Source: a virus
Strand: one strand, 5' to 3'
IMG/VR virus record: IMGVR_UViG_3300032213_001078
Location: 1 to 61,714 of that record
Length of the DNA stretch: 61,714 nt
In this document: piece after piece, positions 6,538 through 13,195 of the stretch
How positions within the stretch are numbered: position 1 is the first letter of the stretch
How the letters are laid out: each line of letters opens with the position of its first letter
Notes under the pieces: model-generated
What the model was told of the DNA's origin: nothing
The model's input: only the letters and a program-made list of their open reading frames with translations
The model's database searches: none
Position numbers and translations under genes: made by a program

Positions 6538-6630
6538 GTGAGAACGAGCAACTAAACTATTGGAAAGTATTGGACGAGATTAGGGAAGCCCTGGTCGAGA
6601 TCAATCAAACTCTTAAGATGAAACTCTAAT

Positions 6631-7101
6631 ATGAAACGCATATCTGCAGAACAGTCTCGATTCTACGTGCCTTTGGATATTGAGAACGACAAGTACGCTT
6701 TACAAAAGGCCAAAGCATTTACCTGCACTCCGACCGAGGACGGATGGGAGGACGTGACTTACTTTGGCGAGGCCATACTCGATCCAACTGGTAGCGTTAG
6801 AAAGCCGCAGTGGGTCTACGTACTGGTCAATAAGAGTTTACCTGGCGTTTGTAAAATCGGCATGACCACAAAGTCTGTAGACGAGAGGGTACGAGAAATA
6901 AACTCTGCTACTGGCGTGATTACTCCTTGGTTCTCGGTCTACAAACACAAGTGCGTTAACGCTCGATCCATAGAAAAAACAGTGCACGAGAAACTAGAGC
7001 AGTTCGGTAAACGCGTAAACAGAAAGCGTGAAGGCTTCGAGTGTACTACCGAATTGGCAATCGCAACAATAAAAGAGGTCGCTGAGGCCTACGAAATTTA
7101 A
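6631..7101 (+). CDS. T5orf172-domain (GIY-YIG-like) protein (156 aa)
   Basis: Residues about 60-150 match T5orf172: WVYVLVNKSLPGVCKIGMTT (strand pair, VYVL and KIGMT in place of GIY/YIG), then VDERVREINSATGV and the His/Glu helix ARSIEKTVHEKLEQFGKRV with KREGFEC. The family belongs to the GIY-YIG nuclease superfamily and is frequent in phages, sometimes fused to DNA-binding domains. The N-terminal 55 residues are unassigned. It may be a nuclease acting on DNA; substrate unknown. Confidence 0.7.
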   Translation: MKRISAEQSRFYVPLDIENDKYALQKAKAFTCTPTEDGWEDVTYFGEAILDPTGSVRKPQWVYVLVNKSLPGVCKIGMTTKSVDERVREINSATGVITPWFSVYKHKCVNARSIEKTVHEKLEQFGKRVNRKREGFECTTELAIATIKEVAEAYEI

Positions 7102-7111
7102 ACTTACAAAT

Positions 7112-7321
7112 ATGAAAATACAACGTTACGAGGTCGTGTACGCAAACAGCGAGCAGGCATTCGTGGATCAAATTAACCGCATGATCAAGGAGGGTTGGCA
7201 ACCCTTGGGTGGCATGGCCGCAAATTTCCAACACAACGGACAGTTCCAACAGACTGTGTACCATCAAGCAATGGTAGAATACAAGCCTAATTACGAACCT
7301 AGGTTGGATCCATTGGGATAA
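7112..7321 (+). CDS. DUF1737 domain protein (69 aa)
   Basis: MKIQRYEVVYANSEQAFVDQ and INRMIKEGWQPLGGMAANFQ show the DUF1737 features Y-E-V-V, V-N/I-N-x-x-I-x-x-G-W-x-P-x-G-G, and end with a strand TVYHQAMVEYKP. The family forms a small single-domain fold of unknown function. Clearer than the 55-residue relative at 5792. Confidence 0.7.
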   Translation: MKIQRYEVVYANSEQAFVDQINRMIKEGWQPLGGMAANFQHNGQFQQTVYHQAMVEYKPNYEPRLDPLG

Positions 7322-7352
7322 TTTCTCATTTCTGTATTTACAGTTCTGCGGG

Positions 7353-7370
7353 AACGATGGGTCGTTTTCT
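7353..7370 (+). terminator. Weak hairpin, possible terminator
   Basis: AACGA-TGGG-TCGTT followed by TTCT. The 5-bp stem is short and the T run poor, so this is tentative. It lies between the DUF1737 gene and the acidic 386-residue gene. Confidence 0.3.
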
Positions 7371-7385
7371 AATTGATATGGCTTG

Positions 7386-7395
7386 ATATTTATTA
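7386..7395 (+). promoter_or_regulatory. ATATTTATTA element (candidate late signal)
   Basis: ATATTTATTA 22 bases before the ATG of the 386-residue gene; the same element precedes many structural genes on both strands. Confidence 0.4.
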
Positions 7396-7417
7396 ACGTA
7401 TAATTAAACAACATTAC

Positions 7418-8578
7418 ATGAAGAATAACTTCGACTTAAAAGGCTACATGAAGAGCAATCAAGTTGGATCTTACCAACAGCTTAACGAAATGTGGTATCA
7501 AGACATCCAACCTATAGGTGACAATTTCACCGAGGCCGTGGTAATAGATTCACTTAACGAAGAGGAAGAGGAATTAGACGAGAAAGGCGACGTTAAATCT
7601 TTAGGCGACGCTGGTAAAATGGCTCACGCTAACACTCGTACTAATTTGGGTCGTCATCGTTCTAGCGATACTTTAGACAAACAAGTAGCTAAAGATCACG
7701 ACAAGAAAACTGTGGTTGGTGCTAAAGCTGCGGCTTACAAGGCTCCACACATGAAAGAAGAAGAAACAGCAGACGATATTTTTGCTGGATCTGACACTGC
7801 AGATTGGAACGGTAAAGCAGAGAGAATGGATTGGGAAAAAGATTTAGTAGGTAAAGAAGTTGGTAACTGGAAATCCGATATCGAACAACAAGCTGGATCG
7901 ATCTCTTGGACTAGCGAAAAATACCCTAACGCAATCATATACGCTACACCAGGTTGGGAAGGAGTTGACGGTATCGCAGTTGAAGTTCACGAATCAGAAG
8001 AAGGATTTATGGACGAACCAAAACTACAAAAAGTAGTTGCAGCTGGTACAGATCTTTGGAAAACAAAAGAAGGTTATTTAGCTTTAATGGCGAAAATATT
8101 CACTACGTTAGAAAAAATGCTTACACCTGCTGAAGAAATTGCTGAAGATCATGGCACACAAATCAACCACGATTTTAACGACGATATTTCTACAGATCAC
8201 ACAGAGCCGGAACACATGGTTCAAAACGAAGGAGTGCAAGATTGGAATCACACTTGGGAAGAAGACATTGCAGATCTATTAGATGATGGCGTAAGCAAAC
8301 CTGAAATACTAACTCACTTTAAAGATATCTTAAAAAATGCCGATTCTCGTATGGAGGAATCTATCGAAGACGAAGATCCATTCGGTTCTATCAAAACGGG
8401 TATCGATAAGATTACTCAAGGCGATAACGATATGGATATGAGCGACGACGATAGAATGATGAGTTTAGGTGGAGATAGAATAAAAGCAGGTATCGAAAGC
8501 TTAATGGCTGACGGATTCGACTACAGAGAGATCTTGCAGTTCGTTAAAGATACAATCGCAGCTAAGAGAAATTTTTAA
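7418..8578 (+). CDS. Acidic probable virion-associated protein (386 aa)
   Basis: Strongly acidic, with Asp/Glu clusters throughout. The N-terminus MKNNFDLKGYMKSNQVGSYQ continues to QLNEMW and DSLNEEE, L-N-E sites resembling prohead-protease sites. Middle: a conserved-looking segment DWEKDLVGKEVGNWKSDIEQ and SWTSEKYPNAIIYATPGWEG, then EVHESEEGFMDE. The C-terminus has two similar acidic helices (EDIADLLDDGVSKPEILTHF; GIESLMADGFDYREILQFVK), perhaps a duplicated motif. The late-type element upstream supports a structural or internal head role, but that is inference; no family recognised. Confidence 0.55.
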   Translation: MKNNFDLKGYMKSNQVGSYQQLNEMWYQDIQPIGDNFTEAVVIDSLNEEEEELDEKGDVKSLGDAGKMAHANTRTNLGRHRSSDTLDKQVAKDHDKKTVVGAKAAAYKAPHMKEEETADDIFAGSDTADWNGKAERMDWEKDLVGKEVGNWKSDIEQQAGSISWTSEKYPNAIIYATPGWEGVDGIAVEVHESEEGFMDEPKLQKVVAAGTDLWKTKEGYLALMAKIFTTLEKMLTPAEEIAEDHGTQINHDFNDDISTDHTEPEHMVQNEGVQDWNHTWEEDIADLLDDGVSKPEILTHFKDILKNADSRMEESIEDEDPFGSIKTGIDKITQGDNDMDMSDDDRMMSLGGDRIKAGIESLMADGFDYREILQFVKDTIAAKRNF

Positions 8579-8596
8579 TAACAAAAAAAGTAAGTT

Positions 8597-8767
8597 ATGC
8601 AAGTTTTGATAGTAGAAGAGATGGACGAACAAGCGATAGAATGTGACGAAATAAAACTAGTAGCATTCAGACCAAAAATGAGAGCGCTCTGTTTCGAAGA
8701 AGACACTCAGTTCGAAGAAGCTAAAAAGAGATTAAAAGATTTGGGTATCAAATTTGAATTACTATAA
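8597..8767 (+). CDS. Small hypothetical protein (56 aa)
   Basis: ATG at 8597 follows AAGTAAGTT. The product MQVLIVEEMDEQAIECDEIK and the C-terminus FEEAKKRLKDLGIKFELL look like a compact alpha/beta peptide. It ends just before a terminator hairpin. No family recognised. Confidence 0.55.
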   Translation: MQVLIVEEMDEQAIECDEIKLVAFRPKMRALCFEEDTQFEEAKKRLKDLGIKFELL

Positions 8768-8770
8768 GAG

Positions 8771-8791
8771 TAGGGGCCCCAGCCCCTATTT
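8771..8791 (+). terminator. GC-rich terminator hairpin
   Basis: TAGGGG-CCCCAG-CCCCTA followed by TTTCT. It contains GGGGCCCC, which also allows a competing short palindrome. It ends the transcript containing the 386- and 56-residue genes. Confidence 0.65.
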
Positions 8792-8836
8792 CTATGTTAC
8801 TAGGAACTTAAACGAATAGATTTGATAGATTTTTCG

Positions 8837-8844
8837 TATATTTG
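8837..8844 (+). promoter_or_regulatory. Bacteroidota-type -7 promoter element
   Basis: TATATTTG is a perfect match to TAnnTTTG, 16 bases before the glycosylase ATG and after a terminator, where a new transcript is expected. The -33 element is unclear (TTTG at 8821 is too close). Confidence 0.5.
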
Positions 8845-8859
8845 ATTACAATAAAAGTT

Positions 8860-9636
8860 ATGAGATTACAAACATCACCCTACCTCACTAGACAGGAAGA
8901 GTACAGAGACGACCCATGGAAAATGTTAATGGTCTGTTTCATGCTAAATCAAACACATCATAGACAAGTAGACGAAGTTAGAGAACACTTCTTTAACAAA
9001 TGCGGTACAGCAGAACGTTTAATCGATTGTCCGGACGCAGAGATCATAGAGATAATCAAGCCTTTAGGTTTTTATAACAAAAGAGTAAAAGCTTGGAAAC
9101 AGTTCTCTTATGAGTGGTTGGAGTTAGTACAAGAGTATGGCAATCCTATCTATATTCCTACTCACAAACTAATTGGACTTAAAGGAGTTGGTAAGTACGC
9201 AATAGATTCGTGGAGAATATTTCAGTGTAACGAATACGACGACGTAGATCCTGATGATCATGTACTAAACTTCTATGTTGAGTGGGCAAGAGCAGAAAAA
9301 GAGAGAATACTTCGAGAGCAGAACGATGCAAAACCAATGACAGTTTACTACGCACACTACACTAATTCAAGAGAAGAGCAACCTAATTGGAATAGATTAC
9401 AAGATTATGTTTGCTGTGTTATGGCAAGAACTCAAGACGAAGCCATAGAAAAAACTAAACGTATTGCATTAAAAAGAGATGGTGCAGTACACATTAAAAT
9501 TGCAGGTATCGGATTCGGTAGACAGGAGTGGGTAGATGAAGAGAAGTGGTTAGAGACAGACCCAGAATATTATCACATACACACCGAAGCTATGTGGAAG
9601 AGAATGGAAACAAGAAGAATACTAGAAAATAAATAA
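8860..9636 (+). CDS. MBD4-like helix-hairpin-helix DNA glycosylase (258 aa)
   Basis: Residues about 17-150 follow the HhH-GPD fold and align by eye with the MBD4 glycosylase domain: DPWKMLMVCFMLNQTHHRQV, then IIKPLGFYNKRVKAWKQFSY, the hairpin LIGLKGVGKYAIDSWRIF and the catalytic-Asp region DPDDHVLNFYVEW. As in MBD4, Tyr stands where EndoIII has its catalytic Lys, predicting a monofunctional glycosylase that flips out and removes a base such as T or U in mismatches, or a modified pyrimidine. About 100 C-terminal residues are extra and unassigned. I moved the start to ATG 8860 (AATAAAAGTT leader) from an upstream TTG. First gene of a tight four-gene operon. Confidence 0.75.
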   Translation: MRLQTSPYLTRQEEYRDDPWKMLMVCFMLNQTHHRQVDEVREHFFNKCGTAERLIDCPDAEIIEIIKPLGFYNKRVKAWKQFSYEWLELVQEYGNPIYIPTHKLIGLKGVGKYAIDSWRIFQCNEYDDVDPDDHVLNFYVEWARAEKERILREQNDAKPMTVYYAHYTNSREEQPNWNRLQDYVCCVMARTQDEAIEKTKRIALKRDGAVHIKIAGIGFGRQEWVDEEKWLETDPEYYHIHTEAMWKRMETRRILENK

Positions 9637-9637
9637 C

Positions 9638-10807
9638 ATGATTACAGCAAACCCAAAGTGGATTACAACCACACCGTACTACGAAGAATTTTTACGCTAT
9701 TATCAAATGGCTAAAACACAACAAGAAGAGTGTAACTTAGGAATTATAAAACATGCAGACAGTTCTGTACCTGACGAATTAATGAAACACGTTGAACTAT
9801 ACGACGTGGTTGAAAGAAAGTATGCGGGGTTTTCACAGATTGTTAATGACGTATTTTACGGTTTTTCCGAAGATCACCCTTACTGGAATAAAATGACTCA
9901 AGGTCACATGACAAAACAGAGAGAAACCGTTTCTAAAAATTGGACAGGTAAGCGCGACGTGTTCGGTTTAAGAGAGTGGATCTATTTGTTCTTGTTTCAC
10001 AGATTAACAGGATCTGCTATTAACTATTCGATGAAACCTTCAGGGTATCACAATACGCTTCTGTTCGAGATGCATCAAGCTGACAATATACCTCAGCTAA
10101 TCGACATCATAAAAGGAGCAACTAAACCATTTTACACATCGGTAGGTTATCAGTTCCCAAGTTTCCCTAAACCTCAAGGCAATTACAAACGTGGAGGAGA
10201 TTATTTCCTTTGCGAATTCGTTCCTCAGTTAGCAGAAGACGTAGCTACCTTCTTAGAAACTGGTGGAAAGAAAAACTTGAGAGAAGTAGGAGACTTTATG
10301 TTTAAGTGGAACGCAGACAGAGGACTAAGAGCTTTTAGATTTCAGTACGCTGCATTTATTGCTGACATAGCCGATTGGTTCCCTGAATTTGTTAATCGTG
10401 AAAGTCCATTCTATTACGGTACGAATGCAAAGGAGTGCGTTAGCTATTTAGCAAAGAAGTCTACGAAAATGCCAGAAGAAGTATTTTTGGATTCGGTTAT
10501 GATGAAGATATACGACGACACTGGTAGTTTTCCGTATAACGCTGAGGACGTTGCGTGTGACTCAATTAGATGGATTGAGAACTACGTAAAACCAGGAGCG
10601 GATTACGATCACTTAGATTTCGATCATGTATGGAACAGCAGCAGTATTAAAGACCATCCATACGGTCGTCAGAAAGCAATGTTAGATCTTGGTCTTGTCC
10701 CAAGCTTTAACGGTATTACAGAACACCCTTCCGATGACAAGGTACTTAAATCACTTCTTATAACAGAAGAGCAATACAAGGAAAGGGTACAAGAACATTA
10801 TAAATGA
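9638..10807 (+). CDS. Uncharacterised helical protein, possible DNA base-modification enzyme (389 aa)
   Basis: Starts one base after the glycosylase stop and overlaps the next gene by ATGA. It is rich in aromatic residues and His, with conserved-looking blocks: LREWIYLFLFHRLTGSAINY, PSGYHNTLLFEM, TSVGYQFPSFPKPQGNYK and a C-terminal HLDFDHVWNSSSIKDHPYGR. No nuclease or Rossmann motif is visible. Size, helical character and company recall the families predicted to add amino compounds to phage thymine (alpha-glutamyl/putrescinyl thymine pyrophosphorylases, amino-acid:DNA transferases), but I cannot confirm this from motifs. The operon context points to DNA; the biochemical role is open. Confidence 0.5.
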   Translation: MITANPKWITTTPYYEEFLRYYQMAKTQQEECNLGIIKHADSSVPDELMKHVELYDVVERKYAGFSQIVNDVFYGFSEDHPYWNKMTQGHMTKQRETVSKNWTGKRDVFGLREWIYLFLFHRLTGSAINYSMKPSGYHNTLLFEMHQADNIPQLIDIIKGATKPFYTSVGYQFPSFPKPQGNYKRGGDYFLCEFVPQLAEDVATFLETGGKKNLREVGDFMFKWNADRGLRAFRFQYAAFIADIADWFPEFVNRESPFYYGTNAKECVSYLAKKSTKMPEEVFLDSVMMKIYDDTGSFPYNAEDVACDSIRWIENYVKPGADYDHLDFDHVWNSSSIKDHPYGRQKAMLDLGLVPSFNGITEHPSDDKVLKSLLITEEQYKERVQEHYK

Positions 10808-11298
10808 AACAAACAACACAACGCGATTTTAAAATAAAAGCCACAGGCAATATCGCAGAGAAAATAGTGTACAACCACTTTTCAAAAAAACATCAAGTAG
10901 AAATTAACACAGACGAATTCGGTTATTGGGACATGAAAATTGACGGAGCTACTGTGCAAGTAAAAGCAATTACTCCGTTCGTTAAATTCGACTGTTGGGC
11001 AATTAATGCAGGTAAAACAACACAGAATCTAAACAACATATTCAAGTGCGATAAGTTCTACATCTTATCTTTGCCTTCTAAAGTACCACACGAATTCGAT
11101 GGTTATGTATTAGAGGTAGATCCTAAAGAGTGTATGACTAAAGTATTAGAAGGCTCTTTCAACCCAGAGAAAAAACTTTCTTTGATTATTCCTAGAAACC
11201 CAGCTTACGTGAAAAAGCTTTTTAAAATATCAAAAGAAGAAGAGAAGAATATTTTAGAACACGGTACATCAACATTCAGAAAGAAAAATATAAAATAA
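10804..11298 (+). CDS. PD-(D/E)XK-like nuclease fold protein (164 aa)
   Basis: The segment GYWDMKIDGATVQVKAITPF (about residues 39-58) has the core of PD-(D/E)XK nucleases: an Asp on one strand, then Q-V-K on the next, where Gln replaces Glu as in Cas4-, Vsr- or resolvase-like members; an N-terminal helix GNIAEKIVYNHFSKKH would supply the first motif. Later strands FYILSLPSK and FDGYVLEVD fit the fold. It overlaps both neighbours (ATGA, TAATG), implying equimolar production. It may nick or cut DNA after the glycosylase acts, or cut unmodified DNA. Confidence 0.6.
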   Translation: MKQTTQRDFKIKATGNIAEKIVYNHFSKKHQVEINTDEFGYWDMKIDGATVQVKAITPFVKFDCWAINAGKTTQNLNNIFKCDKFYILSLPSKVPHEFDGYVLEVDPKECMTKVLEGSFNPEKKLSLIIPRNPAYVKKLFKISKEEEKNILEHGTSTFRKKNIK

Positions 11299-12302
11299 TG
11301 AGTGACATTTTATTTCCAAACACTTGCGAAGTAGAATTCAAAGGCAAGAAACCAAAAGACTCTTGGATGCGAGATTGGCCATTAGAGCAACGCATTGAAA
11401 AGTTCTTTGAGTTCTGCCAAAAATACGACACAAGACAAGACGCTTTATTAAAGGACGAGTATCAGATCTTCTCTCATCGCTTACATTGGCACGAACATCC
11501 TTATTGCTATTACATGAGAGATAATGTTACTGATAACGAACTAAGAATGTTTTACACTCTAGTGTTTAGTTTTAGTAACGAGCATTGGGGAACTTTTATG
11601 AAACTTGCAAAAGAAGGCGAAGAAGCAACCAAAGAACACTTCGTTAATAATCGTCATGCTAGAAATGATCTATTTCAGATCTACTACCCAAAAGGTACAG
11701 ACGTTAAGAGTTGGTTATTACACGGACCTAAATTTGCAGGCAGAGATTTAGCATATCTTTTACAAGACGTTGAAGATGGTAAACGCGGACCTTACACAAT
11801 GATGGAGTTCGCTAAGAAGTTAGAGTCTTACTTTAAAGAGCATCAAAACTTTAGAAGTCCTTTGTATCCATGTAAGAACACTGCAAGATACATCGCAATG
11901 AGTTATCCACATTTGGTAGATCCTGAGTCTATTCTATTCGGTGGAACTGGACACTTCGATGGATTGCACCAGATATTCGGTGGTCAGAATCTAAACGGTA
12001 AAGTTAAGTATACTATTAACGAAGCTGGAGCATTCATTCCTGAGAACAAACAGGCTGAGCAATGGTTATATCAGATGGATCTATTAGTGAATCACCCTTC
12101 TAATCCCATGACTTCCCAGAAGTATCTGAACATTGAAGACAAGACGTGTTTCTTTTGGAAGCACATCGCAATCTCTCATGGTGAAAAGAAACCGACCAAG
12201 AATATACCTTACACTTGGATTTTCCCAGACAATTTCAGTTTGGCAAAAGAAGGTCAAGAGGAGTTTTTAGAAGGAATACAGCACAGAAGTCTAATGTATT
12301 AG
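11298..12302 (+). CDS. Possible thymine-modifying enzyme of the aGPT-PPlase/ADDT type (334 aa)
   Basis: A Trp/His/Phe-rich protein with distinctive blocks: PLEQRIEKFFEFCQKYDTRQ, FRSPLYPCKNTARYIAM (about 191-207), FGGTGHFDGLHQIFGGQNLN (about 214-233), NIEDKTCFFWKHIAI (about 275-289) and a final PYTWIFPDNFSL. From memory this resembles proteins annotated as alpha-glutamyl/putrescinyl thymine pyrophosphorylase or amino-acid:DNA transferase, which act on 5-hydroxymethyl-dU in phage DNA. Without a profile search this is a hypothesis only. Last gene of the glycosylase operon, followed by a terminator shared with the convergent late operon. Confidence 0.45.
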   Translation: MSDILFPNTCEVEFKGKKPKDSWMRDWPLEQRIEKFFEFCQKYDTRQDALLKDEYQIFSHRLHWHEHPYCYYMRDNVTDNELRMFYTLVFSFSNEHWGTFMKLAKEGEEATKEHFVNNRHARNDLFQIYYPKGTDVKSWLLHGPKFAGRDLAYLLQDVEDGKRGPYTMMEFAKKLESYFKEHQNFRSPLYPCKNTARYIAMSYPHLVDPESILFGGTGHFDGLHQIFGGQNLNGKVKYTINEAGAFIPENKQAEQWLYQMDLLVNHPSNPMTSQKYLNIEDKTCFFWKHIAISHGEKKPTKNIPYTWIFPDNFSLAKEGQEEFLEGIQHRSLMY

Positions 12303-12324
12303 GATCATATAGTTAGTAAATAAG

Positions 12325-12355
12325 AAAGGGAGCTCATTTGGGCTCCCTTTTATTT
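12325..12355. terminator. Bidirectional terminator between convergent operons
   Basis: A 9-bp stem AAAGGGAGC (12325-12333) with GCTCCCTTT (12342-12350), flanked by A and T runs, so it can serve both the plus-strand glycosylase operon and the minus-strand tail operon. Confidence 0.85.
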
Positions 12356-12379
12356 TGTCTTAATATTCTATCGTAAATC

Positions 12380-12853
12380 TTATTCCTCTTCGGCCTCGAG
12401 CTCGGGTGTGATTGGATTGACATCCCTGCGATACCATTTGCCTGCTATATTCTCGTTATAGCTTTCTACCTCTAAAACTCTTAGAGTCATTTGATAATAG
12501 GTCTCCCAATAGCTCATCTGTTTCTTCGTGGTGCAAACTCTTAATATATCTCTAGTGAATGCTTCTTTGCCGAATACTTTGATATCCTCTGTGATTAACT
12601 TACTAGAGCCATAATAGTCTGCCCAATTGCTTTCTTTGATCTCTTTTCTTTTCTTTGGGATACGTCCTGGTTTAATCCACTCTGAAATCTCTTTCTTTGT
12701 TAGAATTTTTGTTAGTACGTTTCTAAGGATTTTTTTACCGACGTAGAATTTGCCGGTTTTATTGTTTGTGACTTTGTAGACAAATCCTACAACATCATCT
12801 GGGAAATCTTTTAGTTGAGTAAGCTGTTTCCCTTCATATAACCAATTTGACAT
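12380..12853 (-). CDS. GIY-YIG-type homing-endonuclease-like protein (157 aa)
   Basis: The N-terminus has DVVGFVYKVTNNKTGKFYVG (about residues 20-39), a VYK...YVG version of the GIY-YIG strand pair, followed by the basic helix region, ESNWADYYGSSKLITEDI and FTRDILRVCTTKKQMSYWET with the metal-binding Glu in the last block. This arrangement is typical of stand-alone nuclease genes scattered in T4-like phages. It is the last gene of the long minus-strand operon, preceded by an ATATTTATTA element, an insertion position typical for mobile endonuclease genes. Confidence 0.7.
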   Translation of the reverse strand: MSNWLYEGKQLTQLKDFPDDVVGFVYKVTNNKTGKFYVGKKILRNVLTKILTKKEISEWIKPGRIPKKRKEIKESNWADYYGSSKLITEDIKVFGKEAFTRDILRVCTTKKQMSYWETYYQMTLRVLEVESYNENIAGKWYRRDVNPITPELEAEEE

Positions 12854-12864
12854 AGACTATTTTC

Positions 12865-12874
12865 TAATAAATAT
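12865..12874 (-). promoter_or_regulatory. ATATTTATTA element
   Basis: On the minus strand, ATATTTATTA ends 11 bases before the ATG of the GIY-YIG gene. Confidence 0.4.
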
Positions 12875-12875
12875 C

Positions 12876-13181
12876 TTAGCTATCCCAACGAATAACAAAT
12901 ACCATATCTGTATTTGGTGGAACTGGGTAAGGAGTAGATAGTTTACCTACTACTAATAATTCGTCTGCATCATTGTATACTCCTACGGTTGTTACGTAAG
13001 GTCTGAACTCTGAACCTGTTACAGCGTCAATATAAGATCCGCTTGTTCCTGCCTTAATTGCAGACGGGTTAAGCGTATAGTTAAAATCGTTTTCATTCAC
13101 TTGACATCTAACCTCTTTTTGATAGATGGTAGATTCTGCTTCGAATGAAAGAGTAAATGGTTCAAATTGGATAAATGGCAT
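12876..13181 (-). CDS. Virion structural protein, fibre-domain paralogue (101 aa)
   Basis: A small beta-rich protein. The segment FNYTLNPSAIKAGTSGSY, then PYVTTVGVYNDADELLVVGK and LSTPY, closely parallels the C-terminus of the 353-residue protein at 25134 (YNYTSNPSF..., FPTTVGMYNDNNELLAVAKM, SKP). Both end with a hydrophobic strand (VFVIRWDS / LIRVKLDW). It is thus probably a tail-fibre or baseplate-associated domain made as a separate chain. This 'T-VG-YN-ELLAVAK' block is frequent in structural proteins of T4-like marine phages. Confidence 0.65.
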   Translation of the reverse strand: MPFIQFEPFTLSFEAESTIYQKEVRCQVNENDFNYTLNPSAIKAGTSGSYIDAVTGSEFRPYVTTVGVYNDADELLVVGKLSTPYPVPPNTDMVFVIRWDS

Positions 13182-13185
13182 ACTC

Positions 13186-13195
13186 TAATAAATAT
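13186..13195 (-). promoter_or_regulatory. ATATTTATTA element
   Basis: On the minus strand the element ends four bases before the ATG of the 101-residue structural gene and touches the stop of the 1030-residue gene. Confidence 0.4.

Noticed and set aside
6354-6629. 91-residue frame from ATG 6354 as the main gene
   Set aside because: Its first 60 residues are low-complexity Gly/Arg/Ser-rich, while the overlapping frame from 6358 gives a normal protein sequence.
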